Assembly (NCBI GenBank): GCA_941918925.1
Contig: OW799234.1
Coordinates: forward strand, 59,314,968 to 59,378,967
Reading direction: 5' to 3'
From: Phyto melanocephala
Lineage: Eukaryota; Arthropoda; Insecta; Diptera; Rhinophoridae
DNA: 64,000 nt
This document shows positions 12,258 to 23,541 of this stretch, piece after piece. Within the stretch, counting starts at the first letter, position 1. Each line of letters starts with the position of its first letter. The position numbers and the translations under genes are program-made. Under the pieces are notes generated by a model that was not told the origin of the DNA, did not search any database, and saw nothing but the letters and a program-made list of their open reading frames with translations.

Positions 12258-14967
12258 AATAAAAATTGTTGGTTGGGTTTATTAAAAGTTTTTAATTTTT
12301 GTTTCCTTATTTATTTAAAATTCTCATATTGTTTACCGAAATTAATTAAAGCTTGTAACAATTTTGGACTTTTTCATAAATTTTGTGGTTTAAATGTCTA
12401 CTGATGAACTGGCACCAGTGAAATGAATATAGACGAAATGTGAAATGTGAAAATGCATATATAAACAAAAATTTTTAAATTTATTAGGACAATATCCTAT
12501 ATGAGTAATTAGTAAATTTTTATATTTAATAAAAATTTTATTTAAAACGATACAAAATTAAAAAAAGTTTCTTTCATTTTTTTTTTTGTTAGCCATTGTA
12601 ACTATTGAAACAATAATTTGTATAAATTTATTTTTTTACTTTTCATTTTACGATTCTATTTTGGTTTCTTGTATCATTATGAACCTACGGGCTTTGGTTA
12701 ATAATGAGCTGAAATACAATTCGCAAACAAGGAGATGATTTTTTTATTTAACCCTTTCATTCGAAAATATATTCAACGACAACACTTTGCCCTTGAGATC
12801 TCCTCCACACTAACAACAATGAAAAATGTATAAAAAAATAAAGAAATAAAAATCAACACTTTCATAGACAAAAAAACGCATTGAAATAAATTCATACAAA
12901 CTAACATAAAACAATCACATACATATACATGCATATGTATTTACACATATGAAGCAAACATGTTAATATAAAATCCATAGATACTCGTATATGTACTTAT
13001 ATTCTGGTTGGGAGGTCCCCAAATAAATAAAGAAAAACAGTTCATTAACATCAACACTAAGCTTTGAAACAAACATTAGTGTACGTACGTGTGTGTTTGT
13101 AGAGGTACAAGCACATAATTCATATGAGATTCAAAATTTTGATTTAGGATTTTTAATTTTATGCGTCGGTTTCTAAAATATACTGATGAATACAGATACA
13201 TATATAGAATTTACAACATACACACACACACAGTAATTTTTAATTATGTGTAGATGAACTTGCCTTTAAAACAAACACATTTTCAAACATTCACATATAT
13301 TTATTTATGTATGTATATACGTCATCCACACAAATAAATTGAAAAAAAGTTTAAAAAAATATTTGACATGAGATGCGGGTGATTCTTATTTTTTCATTTA
13401 AGATTTTTTTAATTAAATTTCCATACAGCAAGACGTGTAGCTGTATTTAAGTAGCAAGAGGATATTAAATGTTAAAATTCTTGACTGTTTCTACTCTCTT
13501 CTTGCTTTTCACTTAAATCAATCCGTATTTGATGTCTTAAGATATAAATATTTACCTTCTTTAAAAGCATTTATATCTCTATGTACTTTAAAATTAATAA
13601 ACAAATTAAAGAATTTTTTAAAACAATTCAGCATTTTAGGATAGTAACTTAGATGGTATGCTTCAGCTTATGTGTTTACTCTTTATAAGATTTATTATAT
13701 GTTATGAGTCCCAAGTCGTTGTTTCAGACGCTGTGTACTTTTTATTAATTACTTGTCGTGTGTACTACAGTAGTTTTATGTTTCCTTGTGGCACAAACAA
13801 ATAGCAACAAACTTTCTAGTCATAAATTAAATGCATCAAAAAATATATGCATAAATTATAACAAAAATCTTAGAAAAAAAATCAAATTATGACACTAAAG
13901 TTACTATTTTTGGAAAAGAGTTGAATATGATAAAAGACATATGTTCGGAAAATGTTATTCACTTAAGCAGTATATTTAACATTTAAGTATGTACACGAGG
14001 TTTGATCAAATATTTTAAAATTTTTTTAAAACCAGGGAGAAGTAAGACCTGCCAACACATACATTTCAAAAAAGGATACTGTAAGTATCACTGCTCTAAT
14101 AGGCTGGTTGGATCTGGTAGCTCTATTTAGATTGTTTACAATAAAATCAAAACAAATTGAAAAACTAGACCTCAAAAGTATCAAAATCGATACATTCAAA
14201 AAATTATCATTTTCTGTACTGAGCAAAGATGCCTTGTGCCTCTCAATGAACGAATTACTGCACTTACTCTGAGGGACATTTTAATGATATCCTTCATCCA
14301 CAATAAAGTTTCCTTTTGTATGCTTTATAGACTGGTGGACTTAAAGTTTCGTAGTTTTTAATTAGACAGGTGAGAACTAAACCTTCAACAGTGAGCGGTA
14401 AAGGGCAATTATAACTAATTATTTTCGGATTTACTGAAAATATGTATTTTCAACGAAAAAAATGCTAAATACTATACAGCAGGTCACACAATGGACTTAA
14501 AGGAACAATTTTGCAAAAGTAGGAATCTTATATTTAGTGGCCTTTAGATCATGCTTTTCAACGTTCTTAGACTATTTTCTATGGGTTTAGCTAAAGTCGT
14601 TGGTTAATGATAACAATCCAGATTTTACCGTGAAACAACCCCAAGTGCTCGAATATTTGAATCAGCCACAGAATAAAATTTAATTCATAAACCGATAACA
14701 TTAAATTATCCTTTGAGTAAGCTTATCATGTTCAAAATTATGTTATCTCAGTATATTTAATCAACCTTAAGTTTCACAGCTTCAAAACACACATTACTTG
14801 TACAATAATTTTATTTAGACTTCGCTTACATTGAACAATGAGTTTTGAATAAAGTCTTATTAATTTAGTGTACGAGAGAAAGAAAAAGCTATAAAATCGG
14901 TACAGACTGACATGTCCTTTAAATTAGTTTTTCTTTGTCATTCGGAATTTTAAACCTATCTTATTTA
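12258..14967. other. AT-rich stretch with microsatellites, no gene recognised
   Basis: It holds (CA)n near 13220-13232, ATGTATGT-type runs near 12920-12960 and 13305-13320, and poly-A/T. The 66-codon minus-strand frame at 14026-14226 has no recognisable motif. No transposon ends were identified. Confidence 0.5.
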
Positions 14968-15552
14968 TAATCTTCACCGGCAGTACAGCTTCGTCATTCC
15001 GTTTGTAATTTCTAAAATATTCTTTTCTGATCCCTTCAAGTATATACCGGGCGTTTTTCATAGAGGTATTGAAGATTAACTTGGCAACACTTTTTTAACT
15101 GACGCTCATTTTGTCAGCTGTCAAGTGATTTATGTTTAGTTTGGTTTGACATTTCAACATGAATAGACTGACGCATGAATAGCAAGGCTAAGATTCGGTG
15201 AATGGGCCCAAAACGAGATTGCCGTTGATCCGGATTTTCATAAGTGAATATAGTTTAGCGATGAAGCTCACTTTGTAGTGATAATAATCCTCAAGTGTAT
15301 GTTGAGATACTGTAACATACAGAAAAAATAACTGTTTGGTGTGTATTATGGGCTGGTGGAATCATTGGTCCATACGTCTTTAAATACGATGCTGGTTAGA
15401 ACGTTAGAGTCAATGATGAGCAATATTGATTCATGGTTACTGCCTTCTTCATATTAAATGTAGGCTACACTATATGGTAGTTATATCTATGTACATGACA
15501 TGAAAGGGTGCTATCAGATTCGGCACGCCCAAATAAAGAACTCTTACTTGTT
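14968..15552 (+). mobile_element. Degenerate family F DINE-like element interrupted by mariner
   Basis: The left 80 bp (TATAATCTTCACC, then TCGTCATTCCGTTTGTAATT, then CAAGTATATA) align with the start of the family F copy at 45371. The right end (GGGTGCTATCAGATTCGGCA, then AAAGAACTCTTACTTGTTTT) aligns with the family 3' terminus, with a damaged hairpin. The middle is replaced by the mariner relic at about 15047-15470, so this is an old nested pair. Confidence 0.65.
15047..15470 (+). pseudogene. Mariner transposase relic
   Basis: The plus strand near 15200-15280 translates to FGEWAQNEIAVDPDF and then FSDEAHF, the conserved mariner motif containing the first catalytic aspartate. Further on comes a diverged GVYYGLVESLVH block, equivalent to the WCGLWAGGIIGPYF segment seen intact at 58.2 kb. 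An initiation-like MNRLTHE near 15160 runs into this without the intervening DNA-binding domain, so the copy is internally deleted, frameshifted and dead. It follows a TA dinucleotide at 15045. Confidence 0.7.
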
Positions 15553-15902
15553 TTATTTATTTATTTTTTTTTTTTGCTTAAAGAAAAACACAAATTCTTC
15601 TGTAACAAAAATGTTACTATGAAGTTTTGCGGTTTGTTTAGAAAAACCCTTTTTAGCGTATTATTAAAATCTGTTTGAATATTTAATATCTTATTTAAAA
15701 AATATTAAAGAATAAAAAATGATTTATAAACGCTTAGTAAACAACTAATAATTTTTATGAATAAAGGCCGTTAATCTATAAAAATATCGCATTAAACTTT
15801 ATTTACCCAGGCAAGGTTACATATATGCGATTTTGTTTGTTATTCCGATCCACAAAAATTATCTGAATATTGCTAAATAAAAGCCTTTTAAAATTATGTT
15901 TA

Positions 15903-16537
15903 TACTAGCCAAGCCCGGCGCACGTCGCTACGCCCTTAATGAATAAAAATGCATTTTGAATTTTAATTGAATATCAAGTGCAAGAAGGTAAAAATTATAA
16001 ATTTTTTTATGGGCGTGGCACTGCCCACTTTTCTAATCACAAAACTGTATAGTCATGACAGCTCAATATGTGTGCAAAGTTTCAGAAAAATCGGTCTAGT
16101 GCAAGTACCTAAAATTTTTATATTTTTTTTATGGGTGTGTCCCTGCATACTTTTGTTGTCATGAAATTATATAGTAATGACAGCTCCAAATGTGTGCAAA
16201 GATTCAGAGAAATCGGTCAAGTGTAAGAAGTAAAAAATTATAATCTTTTTTTATGGGCGTGGCAGTGCCCACTTTCCTTATTACGAAATTATATAGTTAT
16301 AACACCTCAATATGTGTGAAAAGTATTAGAAAAATCGGTCTAGTGCAAGTACCTCATAATTAAAACTTTTTTCATGGGCGTGGCCCCGCCCACTTTTTAC
16401 CACCCATAAACACTCCCTAGAATGTGTACAACAACTTGCCAAAGCTTGAGTCCGATCGGTTTTACAGTTTCGGAGTCTATAGCTAACACACACACACACA
16501 CACACACACACTTAGAGTTTTACTTTAATATATATCG
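15903..16537 (+). repeat. Family C repeat: four ~121-bp tandem units
   Basis: It opens with CTAGCCAAGCCCGGCGCACG and then four units, each starting TATGGGCGTGGCACTGCCCA or a variant (about 16008, 16130, 16253 and 16374) and containing TCATGACAGCTCAATATGTG and TTCAGAAAAATCGGT-like blocks. It closes with TCCGATCGGTTTTACAGTTT, then (CA)n at 16483-16511, then TTTACTTTAATATATATCGA. The copy at 34874-35819 has the same start and end, showing that this is a defined element and not a local array. Short frames through it are artefacts of the repeat. Confidence 0.8.
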
Positions 16538-18603
16538 ATTTAAAACTTTTCAAACATCTCTCGTTACATGCAAAATTGTTCTCAACTCATTCTGTTATGA
16601 AATAAAATGTTGGCATTTCCCAACGACAACTGTCAGCAAATGTAAAAAGTATGTTTTTTGCATTTTACTTAATATTTTTATTTTTTCTTTTTTTGTTGTC
16701 TGTCTGTAGAGCTTTTTTTTCTTTTTTGTTTTTTGCTGTCTCGTAGTGATTTTAGCAAATCCTTAGCAAATTTATTCCCTAATATGCCATAATAGATATT
16801 AAGAGTACCCACACAAAAACGTGTTAGAAAGAGTTAAATATTAAAGGATTTGAATATTGCAACTACAAGTATGTGGCATATAGTTTCTTTACTATTTTAT
16901 TTTTTTTTTTTTACCTTCAGCCAGACATTGTTTATATTTATCCTGGAATACATACATATCTAGTACATATGTATGTACATAATGATCTACCGAAACATTT
17001 TGTTGCTTTGCATGCGCGCATAATTACCCAATTAAACTTAAATTACGTTGCGTGCTCAGACATATTAAAATGTTCACTTAATATTTGCGTATTTTTTGAT
17101 TCTGTGAACTGTGAAAGATGACTGCTGTTCAAAGATGAGCGTAAATGCTTAGAAAAAAGTCAACTTAATGCAAAAATCTAATAAACCATTAGATTTTCTT
17201 GTATGAGTATAAATACTGGAAACTATAGGGTATGAGGGTTGCTCACAAACTGATTTACTTTGTTAAAAATTTTATTTATCTTAAGGAAAGAGAATAATTA
17301 AAAAATGAAATACATCTAAGCTTAGTGTAAAAAAAATGATGTTTAGAAAACATGTAAAATTCTAAGGTTTTTTCATAAATTTTTTTCCAAAAAGTTAAAA
17401 AAAAAATTTTAATTTATAAACCTCTTCTATTAAAAAATTTCATTTGAAAATATTGCCTGAACACTTGAGATTTTTATATTTGTGCAGCATTTGCCTAAAA
17501 TATTCTTTCACTTCATACTGTAACTTTTTATTACTTTCATGCTGTTTTTTTTTTAATCAATATCCATCAAATCAAACGCTTTAAGTTTTACCAAAAATAT
17601 CATTTATTTTATTTTAGAAACTGCACTACATCAAACCTATTGAGTTATAAGTATTTTGAGCGTTTGAAGTTGAAAGTAAATATTAATAAAAATCCCCAAA
17701 AAATATTAAAAGTACACCCCTATAGCATATACTACATACATAGTTATACAGTTCTTATACGCCGACTATATGAAATTTTTATAAATATGTACGTTTGTGG
17801 GGACGATATAAATTATAAACATTTCAGCCTTAATATACAAATCAAAGTACAAATTTTTATGAGTTTTAAATAGATTGAAATAGTGTATACGTTTAGTAAC
17901 AGAAATAAAAAAAAATATTATTTAATACTAATGTTGAGCACCGGTAAAGTCATAAATACTGTTAGCATTCAATTGTCTTTAAGAATTTAAGCGATGAGTC
18001 CCAAAACTGGCTGCTTACAACTCGAATATTTTTTCAAAACTGTCAAAAAAAATTGATAAGCTAAAGTGCGTCTTCTGATGCCTGGCAAAAGGCATAGCTA
18101 TATAGTTTTCAACTATATATACATTCTTAATGTATAAATCAGACCATATCAGAAAGAAAAGTTCGGAATGTAAATTATTTTTGCAAGGCAGTTTCAAAAA
18201 ACAATTCCTCCAGCCGAACTTTATATCTTTGGTAATTAAAAAAAAATTTTTAAAGTGTGGTATATCGTTGTTTTTATCTCAATAGAACACATGTGTTGTT
18301 CTAAACCATGGACTTACAAAATTTTATAAAAAAAAAGTTAAAAAAATACAAAAAAGTTTTAACAAAACTTAAATGATTTTTTGCCAGATAAATTTTCTGA
18401 TATTATGGTGGTACACTAAGATGGTGGTAGGAAGTTAGATATGGCGGTTTAATACTAGGACTGAGTACTTGAGGTTTAAGTCTTAAAAGTAAAGCAATTA
18501 ATTCCAATAATGCGGAAAAATATAATAATGCGGAAATACCCAATATTCAAAGATGTAGGCCACATTTTCTATAGGACAGTATTACTCTTAGAGAAATTAT
18601 GAG
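16538..18603. other. AT-rich stretch, no gene recognised
   Basis: Several 60-95 codon frames on both strands have low-complexity, Phe/Tyr/Ile/Lys-rich translations and no motif. No repeat ends were recognised. Confidence 0.5.
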
Positions 18604-19615
18604 TTATTTTATTTCTGGTTTCTTATAATACTTGTTTTCATTGTAATAACAATAATTGTAATATGCTTGAGACGCGATTTCTTGCATCGAAATTATATAA
18701 CTAATGCAGGATTCGGATGCTTGCAAAGTTCGTGAACGTAACTTACGATATACATCCTTACGTGTAATTACCCGCTTAAATATTTTAAATAGACATTTTT
18801 TTAAGTCATTGTATGTCCAGTTATCTGAACTTTCCATTTATTTTCTTGCTTTTCTTTTTAGTAACCACTTTAAATTCAAAAGCTTTTCTTTGTCGTTATA
18901 ATCATATGCGTATTCTTCAAAAACTGTAATATGCTTGTTTAAAATTAACTTGTTGTTTGATATTTTTTATTTGTTTTTCGATTTCCGATTCTTAAGAAAG
19001 AGCAGAAGTAATAGGTGAAGCAGTTATCATGGCATTTGAAGAAACAGGTGTACACCCTAATATACTGGAGGGTACGGAGGTTGTTGCATCTGTTGTTAGA
19101 GCAAAAGATTCTGTTTCTTGAGAAAAAGCTGCAGTAGTAGGTGGAACAGTTGTCGAGAAATTTGAGAAAACAGTTGTACAACCTAATGTATCAGAGGGAA
19201 CAGAGGCTATTATGCCTGTTGTTGGCGCAAAGGATATAAGGCCTTCAGCAGATGTCGTATTAGATAATCTTACCGAAGTTGTGTTGGAGTTAAGTGCACA
19301 TGGAATATTAACGGAAGTTGCAGTGGTAAAAACATCGGTCGTCAAAGCGGAGGTTAAAGCGGAAGTTGCAGCAGTAAATACATCGGTGCTTCCGACAGAA
19401 GTTGAAGATGTCAATTAAAAAATATCAAAAGTTAAATCTGTAATTTCAGGAAAAACAATTCCCACATCGCAAGAGCTTGATTCATTATTTCTCGGAGCTT
19501 CTTTCACAGAATCGTATAGGCTTCTTAACTGACTCATTGTTGCAGATTCAGGAAAAGATATTCCTGATGCAATCAAACTATCAATCGCCTTTTGTCGGCT
19601 TGGACGTAGATCCAT
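18604..19615 (-). pseudogene. Dead LTR-retroelement gag-like gene
   Basis: Read on the minus strand, a 66-residue segment from 19615 (starting MDLRPSRQKAIDSLIASG) ends at a TAA at 19415-19417 and continues in the same frame through a Ser/Thr-rich 140-residue segment to 18992. After a frame change, 18927-18604 resembles a retrotransposon gag core: a KEKLLNLKWLLKRKARK-like helix, another stop, then WTYNDLKKCLFKIFKRVI and SYIISMQEIASQ. That order (helical segment, W..LK..L...F, then MQEIASQ) is typical of Ty3/gypsy-type gag. No protease or polymerase follows. The Ser/Thr-rich part is unusual for gag and might be foreign. Confidence 0.6.
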
Positions 19616-19929
19616 TTAAATTTTAATAATTTGTATAACCCCACACCTGAATTGTAAATTTGTTTTCAAAAACTAAACTTTATTTTTTTAACACCAATTT
19701 ACATAATTAAATTTTTTAATATTTGCCCTTAAAAAATGATCTTAAAATATTTAAATATGATGTTTCAAAATGTTGTAAAAAAAGGTATTAATACGAAATA
19801 AGGAAGACATCCCTGCACTTTTTATATATTAAAATAAAAGCATTTAGTTTTCGAAAAAAATATCTATCAAATAACCCACACGATGCCGCTAAAGGGTCAT
19901 TTCTCTTTTCATAACTTTTACACAGAGAT

Positions 19930-20110
19930 GTATCTGAATCTTACTGATGACGCGTTGGAACTGCGTTTTGAGCCATCTTTCTGAAACTACATATCATTAG
20001 AATCCATGCCGTCCAGTTAAGGACACAAGATCTCCATTATGATATTTTTGTAACGAATGCCGTTCACAGTCAGTGCAATTTCGGCCTCATCTTTAAAAAA
20101 GTAAGGCGTC
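19930..20110 (-). pseudogene. Mariner transposase fragment
   Basis: The minus strand reads FFKDEAEIALTVNGIRYKNI and, after a stop, FQKDGSKRSSNAS. These are the VTVNGERYR and WFQ-DGA segments of mariner transposases, the second carrying the second catalytic aspartate. Only about 60 residues are recognisable. No terminal repeats were found. Confidence 0.6.
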
Positions 20111-20235
20111 AATAACACTAAATTTGAAAAGTGCATTCTAACTGCAGTACAGTATAATATTTAAATAAAAAGCCAATGTTATAAGCATATTGTTACATAA
20201 TTAGTTTAATTAGATTTCAATTTCATTACTTAAGT

Positions 20236-20291
20236 TAACATAAATTTAATTTACATTTTAACTCCTATTCATATTTGTGTGACTTTTTTTT
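20236..20291 (+). repeat. 55-bp direct repeat, left copy
   Basis: The block AACATAAATTTAATTTACAT...ATTTGTGTGACTTTTTTT is repeated at 23487-23541 with about one difference. The pair brackets the 3.2-kb interval holding the composite family A element. It is much longer than any transposon target duplication. Confidence 0.85.
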
Positions 20292-20452
20292 ATGTTACGA
20301 ACCGTTACGGCCCAGTGAGGTTTCCGACTAGCTTGTTCGTGGCGATAGCTCAGGCAGGTTCCAACCCTCTCACTGGCCACGCATCCGCTCATAAAACAAA
20401 CTGAAAAATACAACAAAAACTACTACAGATAATACTACACAAACTCCACCAC
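20292..20452 (+). other. GC-richer unassigned segment, possibly an LTR start
   Basis: The segment begins TGTTACGAACCGTTACGGCC and is distinctly less AT-rich than its surroundings. TGTTAC is a frequent start of Ty3/gypsy-type long terminal repeats, but there is no second copy or terminal CA within the window to support that. It lies between the left 55-bp direct repeat and the family A element. Confidence 0.3.
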
Positions 20453-21901
20453 TTTTTATACCCGCCACCAAAAAAATGGTGGGGGTATATTCATTTTGTC
20501 ATTCCGTTTGTAACACATCGAAATATCCATTTTAGACCCCATAAAGTATATATATTCTGAATCAGGGTTTGATTTGATGACGATCTAGCTATGTCCGTCC
20601 GTCTGTCCGTATGTCCGTCTGTCCGTCTGTCCGTCTGTCCGTCTGTCCGTCTGTTGAAAGCACGATAGAGGTCGCACCGAAAAAGCTAGGGGGCTCAAAT
20701 TTTGCCAGAATCTTTCTTATAGACAAGGTTTGTTTGGTATTGAAAATGGGCTAAATCGGAATATTAGGAAGAGAGTTATAGCTCGAAAAGCAAGAGTAGG
20801 TCGAAAAAACCGTGTCCTACAAACATCTAATAAAACGGAATTGTGTCCAAATGCATTAACGTAGACTCATGAAACTTCGAATATATATTTCCTGGGTAAA
20901 AACAATATTGTCCCCCGAAAATCATCTAAATCTATGTATTACGAGAGGAGTTATCGATCAAAATGTACGAAAATTTATACCGCACAGTGTATTTTTCGGT
21001 ATATTTAAAAACAAAAACGTCATTAAAGAAACAAAATTTGATGTACGACTCTGAAATTTTGCACACTTTGGTTTTTGGTGAGACGCTTTTTTGTAATGGA
21101 AAATCAATGTGCCACGCCCACTTTTACGCCCACCTCCCATATAACGTTTTACCTAAAATTCATATAATTTCTCTATTAATAAAGATTTTGGAATAATAAA
21201 GGGCTATATTGAAACACCTAAGTTGTACTCATTCGCAAAAATAACTTTGACACGCCTACTATAACGCCCACTTTTCACGTTATCAACCGTTAATGAAATT
21301 TAAAAGCTCATAAAACCGCCAAAATATGAGGTATGATGATCAAATTTGCTACGTATATCCCCCTAGGCAATGTCATTACTGTGCCAGAAAATTAAGGTGC
21401 CACGCCCACTTTTACGCCCACCTCCCATATAACGTTTTACCTAAAATTCCTATAATTTCTCTATTAATAAAGATTTTGGAATAATAAAGGGCTATGTTGA
21501 AACATCTAAGTTGTATTCATTCGCAAAAATAACTTTGATACGCCTACTATAACGCCCACTTTTCACGTTATCTAACCTTAATGAAATTTAAAAGCTCATA
21601 AAACCGCCAAAATTAGAGGTATGATGATCAAATTTGCTACGTATATCTTTCTAATCAATTTAATTGTTGTGCCAGAAAGTTTAGTTGACACGCCCACTTT
21701 AACTCCTACCTCCCATATAACGGTTTATCTTAAATTCATGTAATTTCTCTATTGACAAAGTTTTTGGGAAAATAAAGGACTATATTGAAATATTTAAGTT
21801 GTATTTATTAGCAGAAACTTTATTGACACGCCTACTTTAACGCCCACTTTCATTGAAAGACTACATTGACAAAAGCATTTTAGTAGCATATCGAAGTTAT
21901 A

Positions 21902-22242
21902 AAGGGTGGTTAAATTTTAAGGGCTGATGTTGTTTTTAAATAAAACACAAATTATTTAAGAAATTATTATCATTTCTTTTTATAATGATAATATTTGTAT
22001 GGTTCAATTATGCATTTAACAAAATATCGGCCAAATGGCCCCCCCATCCTTGGCGCCACTCCTCTATCTGAATGCAAATTTTCAATGACAATGTTGATGC
22101 TCAATTGTTGGGCATGATGATGAGTACAGGTTGACTGCTCTTTTGCCACACTATCGCAAAAAGCAGCAGTGGTTCCCATTCAATGAACTAAGAAGGCATT
22201 CACAGACTTTCTAAAATTGGCCCTTACAATTAAGCCACCCTC
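21902..22242 (-). mobile_element. Nested mariner-derived MITE, internally deleted
   Basis: Inverted repeats AAGGGTGGTTAAATTTTAAG (left) and GGCCCTTACAATTAAGCCAC then CCTC (right) are flanked by TA at 21900-21901 and 22243-22244. The minus strand retains SVAKEQSTCTHHHAQQLSIN, the second part of the mariner DNA-binding domain. The upstream half is deleted relative to copy 5. Confidence 0.75.
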
Positions 22243-22262
22243 TACAAAGAAAGTGATACATA

Positions 22263-22555
22263 TTTTTATATTATTATCACACGGTGATTCAAAATATACA
22301 TTCTCAGCATTTTGCTAAAACGGGAAATTTATTAGTAAGATTTTGATATTTAAACTTTTATAACATTTTGCTTTTAAAAGATTTTCAAACGAAATAAGTT
22401 TTGTATAATTTTAAAATTTGTTAGCCATTAGTACATGAATATAAATTGTTTATAATGTTTAGAGATAATTTTTTTTTTTAATATGTCAAAATTTTCCTAA
22501 ATTCCCATTTTTAATAGAGCATAACTTCAGGAGAACATAAGATAACAAATATAAA
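22263..22555 (-). repeat. Module K, inverted relative to copy 1
   Basis: This is the reverse complement of 2996-3258 with a handful of differences. Here the mariner-like CACGGTGATTCAAAATATAC end lies at the left. On the right it adjoins TTTCCTCTTAAATTCATGTA, the same family A sequence that follows module K in copy 1. Confidence 0.8.
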
Positions 22556-22756
22556 TTAGCACTATTTCGTAGATAAAACTTTCCTCTTAAATTCATGTAA
22601 ATTCTCTATGAATAAAGATTTTGGAATACTAAAGGACTATATTGAAATATCTAAGTTATGTTTATTAGCAGAAACTTTATTGACACGCGTATCTTAACGG
22701 CCACTTTCATTGAAAGATTAAATTTACGAAAACATTTTTCTAGCATACCGAAGTTT

Positions 22757-23330
22757 TGAAAAAAATTATTATGAAATTATTATCATTTATTTTTACAACG
22801 ATAATATTTGTATGCTTCAATTATGTATGAAACAAAATATCGGCCAAATGGCCCCCCCCAACCTAGGCGGCACACCTCGATCCGATAGTCCATATTTTCA
22901 ATGACACTGTTGATGCTCAATTGTTGGGCACGTTGATGAGTCGAGGTTGCTTGCTCTTTTGCCACGTTATCGTGAAAAACAGCAATGTTTCCCATTCAAC
23001 GAACTAAGATGGCATTCACAGATGTTTTCACATTTCATACAGACCTGCTTTGCAGACATTTAAATATTTTTTACAATTCTCACGATTGTGGACGAATTCG
23101 AACGATTTTGTTGACCAAAAGAATCACGAAGTGCACAAAATGCATTTTGATTTGAACGCCCATTTTTATAAAAATCTTTAATATTTAAAAGCGTCTCTCG
23201 ATTGCGTATCTTTCCACGGTTCAAATTGAGTTAGTCTGAGATTGAGAAATGTCAAATGAAATGCAAGAAAAAAGTTGAAGTTTAGGTGTGGTTCACCTTC
23301 AACATGGGCCCTTAAAATTTAACCACCCTC
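22757..23330 (-). pseudogene. Mariner N-terminal relic in second half of copy 3
   Basis: This near-duplicate of 3462-4058 has the minus-strand VAKEQATSTHQRAQQLSIN block and the FGQ/FDQHNRSN-like block upstream, with stops. The right inverted repeat (CTTAAAATTTAACCACCCTC then TA) is intact and the left is eroded as in copy 1, implying the two segments share a common ancestor. Confidence 0.65.
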
Positions 23331-23486
23331 TACAAAGAAAGTGATACATATTTTATTATAAAGAGATTATTCTATAGCGAATAACAAAATAATAAATATT
23401 GTGCTTTAAATGTACACAAAATTGGTGGTGGGTATAAAAGATTCGGCACAGCCGAATATAGTGCTCTTACTTGTTTTAGTTTATTT

Positions 23487-23541
23487 AACATAAATTTAAT
23501 TTACATTTTTACTCCTATTCATATTTGTGTGACTTTTTTTA
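23487..23541 (+). repeat. 55-bp direct repeat, right copy
   Basis: Near-identical to 20236-20291. It starts about ten bases after the family A 3' terminus. Confidence 0.85.

Larger units (their letters stand above)
20453..23476 (+). mobile_element. Composite family A element, copy 3 (tandem 3' halves)
   Basis: The 5' hairpin (TATACCCGCCACC, A-run, GGTGGGGGTATA) is intact, followed by an expanded (GTCCGTCT)n tract at 20594-20652. Then come about three 290-bp internal repeats, each starting CCACGCCCACTTTTACGCCC (about 21112, 21401 and a diverged one at 21690). The first body runs through a nested mariner module (21902-22242) and stops at about 22262, short of the terminal hairpin. Module K follows in inverse orientation, then a second family A 3' segment (22571-23476) with its own mariner module and an intact terminus (TTCGGC-ACA-GCCGAA, CTCTTACTTGTTTT). 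It is therefore a tandem or recombinant element, 3.0 kb against 1.8-1.9 kb for simple copies. Confidence 0.8.

Noticed and set aside
14026..14420. Possible LINE C-terminal relic around MNELLHLL
   Set aside because: Only a few residues match and no continuous alignment could be made in any frame.
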